The translations under genes were made by a program, and so were the position numbers. 42,587 nt of DNA from Moraxella lacunata (GTDB taxonomy: Bacteria > Pseudomonadota > Gammaproteobacteria > Pseudomonadales > Moraxellaceae): assembly GCF_002027545.1 (NCBI RefSeq), contig NZ_MXAN01000037.1:1-42587 (forward strand). The letters are read 5' to 3'. Shown here piece after piece: positions 27,043-35,244 of this stretch; position 1 is the first letter of the stretch, and each line of letters starts with the position of its first letter. Below the pieces are notes generated by a model. The model saw only the letters and a program-made list of their open reading frames with translations, did no database searches and was not told where the DNA came from.

Positions 27043-27154
27043 AAAAAGTATGCTGAACTAGGTTTTCCGTTCACCCTGAGCTTGTCGAAGGGTAGGAAAA
27101 CCGTTATGGTTCGACAAGCTCACCACGAACGGTTTTCCTTGTAGCATACTTTTT
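27043..27154. repeat. Folded repeat element, CCGTTC family, copy B
   Basis: Bounded by perfect 12-base inverted ends AAAAAGTATGCT / AGCATACTTTTT. The core 27067-27132 starts CCGTTCACCCTGAGC and ends GCTCACCACGAACGG, with an 8-bp inner stem TTGTCGAA/TTCGACAA around the loop GGGTAGGAAAACCGTTATGG. The AGGAAAACC of the loop could instead pair with GGTTTTCC outside either arm, giving an alternative fold. Confidence 0.8.
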
Positions 27155-27185
27155 GAACCAGAGCCAAAAATTAAAATGTATACTT

Positions 27186-27300
27186 CACTCTCAACTTAAA
27201 ACGGTAACTTATTGATTATCTAATAATTATTTTTGGGATTGTAGGGGCGAATTGCAATTCGCCCTTGATAAATCAATCACTTGTGTAAAGTTGAGAATGG
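27186..27300. repeat. MITE-like element with CTCTCAACTT ends
   Basis: Inverted ends CACTCTCAACTT and AAGTTGAGAATGG enclose about 90 bases including a GTAG-headed palindrome (27241-27264, GGGCGAATTGCAATTCGCCC). An inverted second copy with the same order lies at 42132-42249. No coding potential. It lies just upstream of the parA leader. Confidence 0.75.
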
Positions 27301-27354
27301 GGTAATGTATGGGTAATTTGCCCTAATCTAACAAATTGATAGTAAAGGTATTTT

Positions 27355-28107
27355 ATGGAAATTATCGCAATCGCCAACCAAAAAGGCGGTGTCGCCAAAA
27401 CCACAACGGCGGTTAATCTGGCAAGTGCGTTGGCACTTATCGGCAAAAAGCGTGTGCTACTCATTGACCTTGACGCACAAGGTAACGCCACAACCAGTCT
27501 GGGGCTTGACAAAAATGAGCTTGATTATACGGTGGCGGACGTGTTGCTTGATGACGTGCCACTGGTCAAAACCATTATGGCAAGTCAGCACCTTGATGTG
27601 GTGGGGGCAAACCGTGATTTGGCAGGGATTGATGTATCGCTTGCGGACGTGGCGGATGCACCGCTTTTATTAAAAAACGCCCTACAAAACGCCAAACTGG
27701 ACTATGACTATGTCATCATGGACTGTGCCCCAAGCCTAAGTATGCTGACCGTGAACGCCCTTGTCGCCACAGACGGCGTGATTATCCCCATGCAGTGCGA
27801 GTATTTTGCCCTAGAAGGCATTGCTGATTTGATAGATACGATTGAAAAGCTCACTCAAATCAACCCCAAACTGCACATTCGTGGCGTGGTGCGGACGATG
27901 TATGACGGGCGAAGTACGCTTGCTCAAGATGTGTCGACGGAGCTTGAAAATTATTTTGGCGAAAAATTGTACAAAACCGTCATTCCAAGAAGTATCCGAT
28001 TGGCAGAAGCTCCGAGTTTTGGCAAGTCCATTTTTGAGTACGAAAAGTCGTCCAAAGGGGCTATCGCTTATCATCAGCTTATGAATGAAGTGTTGGGACA
28101 GCCGTAA
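27355..28107 (+). CDS. parA: ParA/Soj family chromosome-partitioning ATPase
   Basis: 250 residues. It dimerises on ATP binding, coats DNA nonspecifically and moves ParB-parS complexes. The deviant Walker A is NQKGGVAKTTTAVNLA (the consensus has G where this has A, but the KGGxxKT core holds); Walker A-prime/B segments VLLIDLDAQGN and YVIMDCAPSLSMLTVNAL and the C-terminal VIPRSIRLAEAPSFGKSI are typical of chromosomal Soj. AAAGG sits 6 bases before the ATG. No parB follows: the next gene is convergent and abuts it with no spacer base. Confidence 0.93.
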   Translation: MEIIAIANQKGGVAKTTTAVNLASALALIGKKRVLLIDLDAQGNATTSLGLDKNELDYTVADVLLDDVPLVKTIMASQHLDVVGANRDLAGIDVSLADVADAPLLLKNALQNAKLDYDYVIMDCAPSLSMLTVNALVATDGVIIPMQCEYFALEGIADLIDTIEKLTQINPKLHIRGVVRTMYDGRSTLAQDVSTELENYFGEKLYKTVIPRSIRLAEAPSFGKSIFEYEKSSKGAIAYHQLMNEVLGQP

Positions 28108-28569
28108 CTACACAATCGGCTTTCTGCGATAAAACAAAATCCCTGGAATCGACAGCCCCAACACCAATGCCGAGATGACAAAAATCGCTTCAAAAAAGTA
28201 CGTCATCATCAGTACAAACAGCTCCATACTAAACCCAAAATACCCTATCTGCACCATACTCACCATTGCCTTATACGCCACGATACCCGGCATGAGAAAA
28301 ATCACGCTCGGCACGATGAGTGCTTTTGGCGGTAGCCCATGTCGCTGAGCAAAATACACCCCCAAAAAGCTCGGCAACATCGCCCCAAAAAATGTCGCCA
28401 CCGCCAGATGACTCCCCACCGCCAACAGCCCTGTTTTGGTAACATAACCCAATGCCGTCATGACAAGGCATAGCCCGACATAACGTCTCGGTAGCGTAAA
28501 CATCAAGCACCACCCCAGCGTAATCACGCAAGACAGCCCCACATTCGTCAGTAGCGTTAGCACAGTCAT
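28108..28569 (-). CDS. Threonine/serine exporter, small (ThrE C-terminal-like) subunit
   Basis: 153 residues with about five membrane helices, matching the DUF3815/ThrE_2 half of the ThrE transporter (KALIVPSVIFLMPGIVAYKAM is the family core). The open frame runs 30 codons further upstream, but the ATG at 28569 overlaps the stop of the larger partner (TGATG), fixing the start by translational coupling. The two halves, fused in actinobacterial ThrE, together form the exporter. Its stop directly abuts the convergent parA stop. Confidence 0.85.
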   Translation of the reverse strand: MTVLTLLTNVGLSCVITLGWCLMFTLPRRYVGLCLVMTALGYVTKTGLLAVGSHLAVATFFGAMLPSFLGVYFAQRHGLPPKALIVPSVIFLMPGIVAYKAMVSMVQIGYFGFSMELFVLMMTYFFEAIFVISALVLGLSIPGILFYRRKPIV

Positions 28570-29393
28570 CACAGCCCCCAATGCGGTATGCGTAACAAAA
28601 TCAAGGCGATAACAATCCCCACACACGCCGATAACGTCAGCATGGTCGCAAACATCCACCGCCCTACCCCCATGTTGATATACCCCTTTAAAATGTCCGA
28701 TAAGGCGTTAATGATAGGAAAGCTCGGCACCAGTAACAGCACGCTAGACGCCACCGCCACATCGGCATTGACCCCAAGCTCTAAAAAGTACGCCACCGCC
28801 CCAAGCAAAGTCGCCACAAAGGCGGTAATAATAACCACCACAAAAGGGTTAAAATGATGAGCGGACAGATACATACGGGTGCGTATGGCACAAAAACCTG
28901 CCACGAGCGTTACTAGCGAGATAGCCAAGCCACCGCCGTTGAGATAAGCAAAACAGGCACAGGACATACCCACAAAAAATGCCATGAGCGTGTTGGGATA
29001 TGTGGTGCGGTCGATGTTGTCCAGTCGCTTTTCGGTATGGGTAACGGCGTGTTCGTCTCGTCCGCCTGCTTGTCTTTGACGTTCGACATCTAGGACAATC
29101 TGCTGAATCTGCACCAAGATACTCACATTAATCCCTTGATGAACGGTGTTGCGTACGGTGGTGATACAATGCCCGTTATACAGCGTGGTGAGTGTAATGG
29201 CATTAAAAGACAGTCCGCATTCCACGCCCCCAACGCCCAACGCCACGCCCAAACGTTTGGTCAAATCCACCACAACCACTGACTCCGCCCCATACTGCAT
29301 GAGCAACAACGCACAGCGAACGCACAGGCGAGTGATTCGCTGTTGCTCTTCGTGCGACAGATAGGGCAGTTTTTTGGGCATCACATCGGACAT
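28569..29393 (-). CDS. Threonine/serine exporter, large (ThrE N-terminal-like, DUF1212) subunit
   Basis: 274 residues. A soluble N-terminal part (about 1-125, with YGAESVVVVDLTKRLGVALG and ECGLSFNAITLTTL) precedes about five membrane helices containing SVLLLVPSFPIINALSDIL. This is the ThrE/YjjP half that pairs with the small YjjB-like protein encoded immediately downstream in an overlapping frame. Export of threonine/serine (or of succinate for the E. coli YjjPB pair) is known in the family; the substrate here is not determined. Confidence 0.87.
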   Translation of the reverse strand: MSDVMPKKLPYLSHEEQQRITRLCVRCALLLMQYGAESVVVVDLTKRLGVALGVGGVECGLSFNAITLTTLYNGHCITTVRNTVHQGINVSILVQIQQIVLDVERQRQAGGRDEHAVTHTEKRLDNIDRTTYPNTLMAFFVGMSCACFAYLNGGGLAISLVTLVAGFCAIRTRMYLSAHHFNPFVVVIITAFVATLLGAVAYFLELGVNADVAVASSVLLLVPSFPIINALSDILKGYINMGVGRWMFATMLTLSACVGIVIALILLRIPHWGL

Positions 29394-29477
29394 GGCAGGG
29401 ATAACGGCAAATGGCTAAGAATAAGGTGATTATTGTAATCCAAAATGGACGAAAAATACAGTATGAACTCGCCTAAT

Positions 29478-29512
29478 AAAAAACGCACTTGATATCATCA
29501 AATGCGTTTTTG
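29478..29512 (-). terminator. Terminator after etfA
   Basis: Stem AAAAACGCA / TGCGTTTTT with a loop containing TTGATATCATCAA, which can itself pair. A-run and T-run flank it, so it can also stop transcription from the other side. It lies 15 bases past the etfA stop. Confidence 0.8.
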
Positions 29513-29526
29513 ATAAGTCTTATCAA

Positions 29527-30459
29527 TTACAACTTAGAAGTCAGCTCAGGCACTGCCACTTGATAATCCGCTTCTAAGAAATAATCCGCCACGCTCGCAA
29601 TCGGAGCTTCTGGGTCGGTGTTAATCGCCACAATGGTCTTAGAGTCTTTCATACCTGCTAGGTGCTGAATCGCCCCTGAGATACCCACGGCAATGTACAG
29701 ATTAGGGGCAACGATTTTGCCAGTTTGACCCACTTGCAAATCATTGGGTACAAAACCTGCGTCCACCGCCGCACGGCTAGCACCCATGGCAGCACCGAGT
29801 TTATCCGCCAGTGGCTCGATGTATTTGGTAAAGTTCTCGCCACTTGCCAATGCTCGTCCGCCTGATACCACGATATTGGCAGATGTTAGCTCTGGACGGT
29901 CAGATTTGGCAAGCTCTTCACCCACAAAGCTTGATTTGCCACTATCACCGCCCACGCTCACGCTCTCAACGCTTGCACTACCGCCTGTGGCAGGTGCCGA
30001 GTCAAACGCTGTACCACGCACGCTTAGCACGATTTTATCTTCTGCCGATTGTACGGTTGCTGTGGCGTTACCTGCATAGATAGGACGTTCAAAAGTCTTG
30101 GCATCAATCACTGCCGTGATGTCTGATACCATGCTCACATCAAGCAAGGCGGACACTCGTGGCAAAAAGTTCTTACCTGTTGTTGTTGCAGGGGCAATGA
30201 TGTGGCTATAATTACCGGCAAGCTCCACCACCAATGGGGCGACATTTTCGGCAAGCTGATTGGCAAAGGCAGGGTTGTCAGCAAGTAGCACTTTACTCAC
30301 GCCTGATACTTGGGCGACACTGTCGGCAACGGCTTGGGCGTTTGAGCCTGCCACTAATACATGAATGTCGCTGTCAATTTGACTGGCGGCGGTGATTGTG
30401 GCAAGGGTTGCCGATTTTAATTCTTGGTTGTCGTGTTCAGCATAAACTAATACGGTCAT
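29527..30459 (-). CDS. etfA: Electron transfer flavoprotein, alpha subunit
   Basis: 310 residues. With EtfB it forms the FAD-containing heterodimer that carries electrons from acyl-CoA and other dehydrogenases to ETF-ubiquinone oxidoreductase. The C-terminal FAD domain is clear: VVSGGRALASGENF, VGQTGKIVAPNLYIAVGISG, HLAGMKDSKTIVAINTDPEA. A strong terminator follows. It lies 149 bases after etfB, a wide gap for a usually tight pair; the gap is filled with REP-like sequence. Confidence 0.95.
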   Translation of the reverse strand: MTVLVYAEHDNQELKSATLATITAASQIDSDIHVLVAGSNAQAVADSVAQVSGVSKVLLADNPAFANQLAENVAPLVVELAGNYSHIIAPATTTGKNFLPRVSALLDVSMVSDITAVIDAKTFERPIYAGNATATVQSAEDKIVLSVRGTAFDSAPATGGSASVESVSVGGDSGKSSFVGEELAKSDRPELTSANIVVSGGRALASGENFTKYIEPLADKLGAAMGASRAAVDAGFVPNDLQVGQTGKIVAPNLYIAVGISGAIQHLAGMKDSKTIVAINTDPEAPIASVADYFLEADYQVAVPELTSKL

Positions 30460-30518
30460 GGTTGTATCCTTTTTATCTTTACAATAGTCAAATAAATGGT
30501 CAAATTAATTTGGGAGAT

Positions 30519-30576
30519 GTAAGGGCAAATCACATTTGCCCTAATTTGGACTTATGGGTGAATAAATCACCCCTAC
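30519..30576. repeat. Two degenerate REP-like palindromes between etfB and etfA
   Basis: GTAAGGGCAAAT..ATTTGCCCT (30519-30542) and GGGTGAATAAATCACCC with CTAC (30556-30576). The stems differ from other copies but remain self-complementary. Placed inside the etfBA transcript, they could tune the ratio of the two subunits. Confidence 0.6.
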
Positions 30577-30608
30577 ATTTCCACCTTTTAATTAATTTTG
30601 AAATTACT

Positions 30609-31358
30609 TTAAATTACCTTCGCTTCGTTTTTAAGTTTATCAATCAACTCATCAACGCTCGCCACTTTTACGCCTGCACTGCGTTCGGCAGGGGCTTTGA
30701 CTTTTAATGTGGTCAGTTTAGATGTCATGTCCACACCAAAATCGGCAGGAGTCTTGGTGTCTAGTGGCTTTTTCTTGGCAGCCATGATGTTAGGCAGTTT
30801 TGGAAAGCGTGGTTCGTTAAGACGCAAATCTGTGGTAACGACCGCAGGCAGTGGCAAATTCACGGTTTGCAAACCACCGTCAATCTCACGAGTTACTTTG
30901 ACCGCACCGCCTTCTACCACCACTTCGGACGCAAAAGTACCTTGACCGACATTCATGAGTGCCGCCAGCATTTGCCCTGTTTGGTTATTATCATCATCAA
31001 TGGCTTGCTTGCCGAGTAGGATAAGCTCTGCCCCTTCGGCTTCTGCTACGCCTTTTAGAATTTTGGCGACTTGCAAAGGATATGCTTTTTCGTCTGTTTC
31101 CACCAAAATCGCACGGTCAGCACCCAATGCCAATGCCGAACGCAGTTGTTCTTGCGATTGGCTGGTGCCGATAGATACGGCGATAATCTCGCTTGCCACG
31201 CCTTTTTCCTTTAAGCGAACCGCTTCTTCAATGGCAATTTCACAAAATGGGTTTACGCTCATCTTGGCGTTGGTCAAGTCCACGCCAGACTCATCTGCTT
31301 TAACACGCACTTTGACGTTGTGGTCAACAACACGCTTGACGGCAACTAATACTTTCAT
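30609..31358 (-). CDS. etfB: Electron transfer flavoprotein, beta subunit
   Basis: 249 residues, normal length. It binds AMP and docks dehydrogenases. The ETF beta signature and nucleotide site are visible ([20 protein letters not shown]), with the N-terminal [20 protein letters not shown] and the recognition-loop region near [22 protein letters not shown] precedes the ATG by 5 bases. A good promoter lies at 31431-31459. The etfB-etfA order is the usual one. Confidence 0.95.
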   Translation of the reverse strand: MKVLVAVKRVVDHNVKVRVKADESGVDLTNAKMSVNPFCEIAIEEAVRLKEKGVASEIIAVSIGTSQSQEQLRSALALGADRAILVETDEKAYPLQVAKILKGVAEAEGAELILLGKQAIDDDNNQTGQMLAALMNVGQGTFASEVVVEGGAVKVTREIDGGLQTVNLPLPAVVTTDLRLNEPRFPKLPNIMAAKKKPLDTKTPADFGVDMTSKLTTLKVKAPAERSAGVKVASVDELIDKLKNEAKVI

Positions 31359-31430
31359 GGTTACTCCGTTTTTTGGGTTTTAAAAATTTAATAAAAATAT
31401 ATCACATTTATCAGCTTTATGCCATGCTAG

Positions 31431-31459
31431 ATTGTCTAAAATTTACAAATTTTGGTCAA
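31431..31459 (-). promoter_or_regulatory. Sigma-70 type promoter for etfB-etfA
   Basis: On the minus strand, TTGACC (31459-31454) and GACAAT (31436-31431) with 17-base spacing, leaving a leader of about 65 bases to the etfB start. Confidence 0.55.
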
Positions 31460-31540
31460 ATACTTAACGTGAATGAGCAGTCATTTTTATTTTTGGTGGT
31501 TTGGATAATAAGCAATGGCATTCTTTTAAAAATCCAATCA

Positions 31541-31566
31541 TAGGGCAAATTGCAATTTACCCCTAC
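31541..31566. repeat. Degenerate REP-like palindrome
   Basis: TAGGGCAAATTGCAATTTAC followed by CCCTAC; one stem position is mismatched. It lies in the 307-base gap between etfB and the cold-shock gene, which otherwise holds the etf promoter, a short CAAAAA repeat and the csp terminator. Confidence 0.6.
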
Positions 31567-31598
31567 ACGCTTTTCCGAAATACATTGCCATAAAATAA

Positions 31599-31622
31599 CA
31601 AAAACAAAAACAAAAACAAAAA
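31599..31622. repeat. Short tandem repeat (CAAAAA) x4
   Basis: Four exact copies of CAAAAA directly beside the cold-shock gene terminator; on the minus strand this lengthens the T-rich tail of the terminator. Slippage-prone but noncoding. Confidence 0.7.
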
Positions 31623-31648
31623 AGCACCCAAATTACTTTGAGTGCTTA
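31614..31648 (-). terminator. Terminator after the cold-shock gene
   Basis: On the minus strand AAGCACTC / GGGTGCTT with one wobble/mismatch, followed by TTTTTTTGTTTTTG. It lies 18 bases past the stop codon. Confidence 0.75.
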
Positions 31649-31665
31649 GCCAATGATATTGGCAA

Positions 31666-31878
31666 TTAGATTTTTTCAATCTCTTCGGCTTGTGGGCCTT
31701 TTTTGCCTTCGCCTAGAATGAACGCCACTTTTTGACCTTCGGCTAGGGTTTTAAAACCAGAACCAGTAATGGCACTGTAATGGGCAAATACATCTTGACC
31801 GCCTGCATCTTGGGCGATAAAACCAAAACCTTTGGCTTCATTGAACCATTTAACGGTACCAGTAACTTTGTTTGACAT
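31666..31878 (-). CDS. Cold-shock domain protein (CspA family)
   Basis: 70 residues: [20 protein letters not shown] with RNP1 (KGFGFI) and RNP2 (VFAHY), the single-stranded nucleic acid binding surface of an RNA chaperone. It is full length. AAGGA lies 9 bases before the ATG. The long upstream leader (no gene from 31879 to 32185) is typical of temperature-regulated csp mRNAs. Which paralogue it is (cspA, cspE and so on) cannot be told from sequence alone. Confidence 0.95.
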   Translation of the reverse strand: MSNKVTGTVKWFNEAKGFGFIAQDAGGQDVFAHYSAITGSGFKTLAEGQKVAFILGEGKKGPQAEEIEKI

Positions 31879-32185
31879 GAGAGTTTTCCTTGAAAATGGG
31901 GAAATAATGGCAAAATGCCGTGAAAATATTTATGTTGCCAAAACCGCAAAATAAGTTAAAGATACGACGCTTAAACTCTACATCAAACCGTTAAGCTACC
32001 TTAATGGTTCAGTAATAAATCTAACATACGCCCTGATACCAGCACTCGTCCGCAAGTTATCAAAGTCGTTTTTTCGCACAAAGGCGAGTAAAACACAATA
32101 TATGGTACATAAACTATGGTAAATAAATACCATACGACTATTATAACAAAATTTTACCAAAAAAGGGGATTTATTTTTATAAATT
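31879..32185 (-). promoter_or_regulatory. Gene-free region: long leader of the cold-shock gene
   Basis: 307 bases without a convincing gene. On the minus strand the stretch from about 32010 reads as an untranslated leader, with a short self-complementary segment TTAAGGTAGCTTAA at 31990-32003 region and T-rich pieces. A -35/-10 pair cannot be fixed with confidence. By analogy with cspA mRNAs of other gamma-proteobacteria it may act as an RNA thermosensor; this is inference. Confidence 0.35.
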
Positions 32186-32626
32186 TTACAAAAAAGATAA
32201 ATTGGTGTAGGGCAAAGCAAGCATACCCACACAAAGCACGGCAAACACAAGGGCGAACGACTGTGAATAGGTAAGATATTTGCGTGGAAAGATGATATCC
32301 TTTGGGTCATCGGGCAGGTCATCGCCGATGAATTTCGCCCCTTTTATCCAGCTTAGTAGCGAATACACGCCATAAACCACAGGCACGCTCATCAGCACCC
32401 CGTCAAATTCCAAAAAGTACAACGCCAGTCCCGACACAATAAGCCATGATGACGTTAAAATGCTAATAACGACAAAGGGGGTATTTTGGGGCAATTTGCC
32501 ACCGTTACGGGCAACCCACGCCGACTCCACCCAAATCAAAATGGCAATGATGAGACTTGCCAAAATATACAAAATGGCAAAATCGGACAAACTGTTTAAA
32601 AAATGGTGAATATTATAAGCTATCAT
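32186..32626 (-). CDS. Four-helix membrane protein, function unknown
   Basis: 146 residues with hydrophobic segments at about 16-34, 50-70, 77-91 and 122-140; inner-membrane protein. No family recognised. The soluble loop between helices 3 and 4 has KFIGDDLPDDPKDIIFPRKY. It is separated from ilvC, which is upstream on the same strand, by a terminator-like hairpin at 32689-32712, so it probably has its own promoter. Confidence 0.7.
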   Translation of the reverse strand: MIAYNIHHFLNSLSDFAILYILASLIIAILIWVESAWVARNGGKLPQNTPFVVISILTSSWLIVSGLALYFLEFDGVLMSVPVVYGVYSLLSWIKGAKFIGDDLPDDPKDIIFPRKYLTYSQSFALVFAVLCVGMLALPYTNLSFL

Positions 32627-32688
32627 TAAAAATAAATCTGCACAAATGTGCTATTATACGCTGATTGGGGCGTACTGGCAAGACATGA

Positions 32689-32712
32689 AAAAACAACCGC
32701 CCAAAGGACGGT
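32689..32712 (-). terminator. Terminator after ilvC
   Basis: On the minus strand ACCGTCC-TTTG-GGCGGT (one mismatch) followed by TGTTTTTTC. It ends the ilv cluster. Confidence 0.55.
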
Positions 32713-32740
32713 CATTTTTATTTAAAAAAGAAAACCTAAA

Positions 32741-33805
<1,065 letters not shown>

Positions 33806-33809
33806 TTAA

Positions 33810-34178
33810 TTAAAAACTTATTCTGTTTAGATAATTATTGACTTTTTTATCAAAAGAAAAAATTACGCTATTATCAATGATGCGATAAGCAATTAATAAG
33901 CAATCCATAGAAGTTTCTTTAAAAATTGATAAGGATTTTAGGATAACTGACTTATTTTCACTTTCAATCACATCATTTTCAAATAGTATCAAAAGTTTAT
34001 CAGCAATCAATGCTCCGTCAATTTTATAAACGCTTTGTAATACGTGAATGACTTCATAAATGACGGCATTTAAACAAATCACATCATTATCATCAATGAT
34101 TTGCTTGGCTTGTTGGCTTAATATATCGTGGTCTTGCAATAAAAAACGCAACAAAATATTTGTATCAATCAATGCCAT
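33810..34178 (-). CDS. PIN-domain toxin (VapC-like ribonuclease)
   Basis: 122 residues. PIN toxins cut RNA using magnesium held by acidic residues, and all are visible: Asp5 (MALIDTNILLRF), Glu42 (NAVIYEVIHVL), Asp92 (SMDCLLIAY) and Asp110 (FSFDKKVN). It overlaps the 3' end of the upstream antitoxin-like gene by 14 bases, the normal toxin-antitoxin layout. Its AT-rich codons contrast with ilvN and ilvC on either side, which fits acquisition into the ilv cluster. The RNA target is unknown. Confidence 0.87.
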   Translation of the reverse strand: MALIDTNILLRFLLQDHDILSQQAKQIIDDNDVICLNAVIYEVIHVLQSVYKIDGALIADKLLILFENDVIESENKSVILKSLSIFKETSMDCLLIAYRIIDNSVIFSFDKKVNNYLNRISF

Positions 34179-34407
34179 ATTTTTTCCTGATTGCCATCTC
34201 TACCGCTTGTTCTTCTTTTGGCATTAAGTCAGAATTCGCAAATTGTGCCAACCCCCCTGCAAAATCGGATTTTTTGGTTGGTTGTGATACAAATTGATGT
34301 AAGGGCATTAAATGCACCTGCTCATCTTTGACAATGACTTGTAGTTGTTTTTCATCTTTGATGTATGCCTGCACCATTGGCGGTAGGCTGGCAAGCTCTA
34401 TAATCAT
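34165..34407 (-). CDS. Putative antitoxin of the PIN-domain toxin
   Basis: 80 residues. A short N-terminal beta-like part (QLQVIVKDEQVHLMPLHQF) and a C-terminal segment (KSDFAGGLAQFANSDL, then KEEQAVEMAIRKKYGI) of the kind that wraps around VapC-type toxins. I assign it by position and size more than by motif; the N-terminal DNA-binding fold is not obvious. AAGGAG precedes the ATG. Its 3' end overlaps the toxin gene by 14 bases, so antitoxin is made first. Confidence 0.75.
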   Translation of the reverse strand: MIIELASLPPMVQAYIKDEKQLQVIVKDEQVHLMPLHQFVSQPTKKSDFAGGLAQFANSDLMPKEEQAVEMAIRKKYGID

Positions 34408-34444
34408 TTTTATCTCCTTAAATCATTTTAGTAGATAATCAATA

Positions 34445-34732
34445 CTAATCATCTATCATGATTAACGGCTCATAATGTCGCTCTACATCAGCAGATACCA
34501 CGCCCCACGCAGACAAACGCACACGAGCTTGATGAAAGTCGAAGGCTTCTTTGTTCACAAATTCTTCATAAACCCAAAACTTATCGACATCGCTGTTGTC
34601 TTGTGTGATTTGAAATATCAAACAACCACTTTCTTGACGTGTTAAGTCAATGTGTTTTTTAAGTTCATCTAAAATAACTTGCCGATTGGTTTTAGGAATG
34701 ATGATATGACCTTTTAAGACAACTTTTGCCAT
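34445..34732 (-). CDS. Antibiotic biosynthesis monooxygenase (ABM) domain protein
   Basis: 95 residues matching the small dimeric ABM fold: GHIIIPKTNRQVILDELKKH, then TRQESGCLIFQITQDN and FWVYEEFVNKEAFDFHQ. Family members include quinone oxidases and heme-degrading enzymes; the actual activity here is unknown. Its ATG overlaps the ilvN stop (TGATG at 34730-34734), so it is co-translated with the acetolactate synthase genes. A GTG one codon earlier is possible but less likely. Confidence 0.83.
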   Translation of the reverse strand: MAKVVLKGHIIIPKTNRQVILDELKKHIDLTRQESGCLIFQITQDNSDVDKFWVYEEFVNKEAFDFHQARVRLSAWGVVSADVERHYEPLIMIDD

Positions 34733-35244
34733 CACAAAGAAAGCGTCCGCTCGCCCCGTGCAATACCAATCACGCCAGAGCGTACCACTTCTAGGATTTT
34801 ATCTCGTCCGATGACATCAATAAAACCGTCTAGCTTGCCTGCATCCCCTGTGATAAGAATGGTATAAAGATTTGCCGATACGTCCACGATTTGGGCGCGG
34901 AATATGTCCGCCGTACGATAGACTTCTTCACGGTACACCCCTGTCGCTCGCACTTTGATGAGCATAAGCTCACGCTCAATCTGACTACCGCCAGAGACTT
35001 CCGATAGGTTTTGGACTTTGACCACTTCAATGAGTTTATGAAGCTGTTTGGTAATCTGCTCAATCTTATCGGCAGTGGTAATCGTGGTCAGGGTAAGCCG
35101 TGATAACGTGGGGTCTTCGGTGGCGGCGACGTTTAGCGTATCAATGTTATAGCCACGCTGACTAAACAGCCCAACCACACGAGACAGCGAGCCTGCTTCG
35201 TTTTCCATCAGTACCGAAATCAGATGTTTTTGTAACTGTGCCAT
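34732..35244 (-). CDS. ilvN: Acetolactate synthase, small (regulatory) subunit
   Basis: 170 residues (also called ilvH). It activates the large subunit and confers valine feedback inhibition. The N-terminal ACT domain (HLISVLMENEAGSLSRVVGL, FSQRGYNIDTLNVAATED) is followed by the IlvH-type C-terminal domain (TRTADIF-like RTADIFRAQIVDVS). The open frame runs nine codons further upstream, but the ATG at 35244 overlaps the ilvB stop (TAATG), fixing the start through coupling. Confidence 0.95.
   Translation of the reverse strand: MAQLQKHLISVLMENEAGSLSRVVGLFSQRGYNIDTLNVAATEDPTLSRLTLTTITTADKIEQITKQLHKLIEVVKVQNLSEVSGGSQIERELMLIKVRATGVYREEVYRTADIFRAQIVDVSANLYTILITGDAGKLDGFIDVIGRDKILEVVRSGVIGIARGERTLSL

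Noticed and set aside
27015..27354. parS centromere sites near parA
   Set aside because: No GTTTCACGTGAAAC-like sequence was seen; the palindromes there belong to the repeat families.
31599..31622. Phase-variable CAAAAA repeat
   Set aside because: It is noncoding, has only four units and lies at a terminator, so no switch of a gene is evident.
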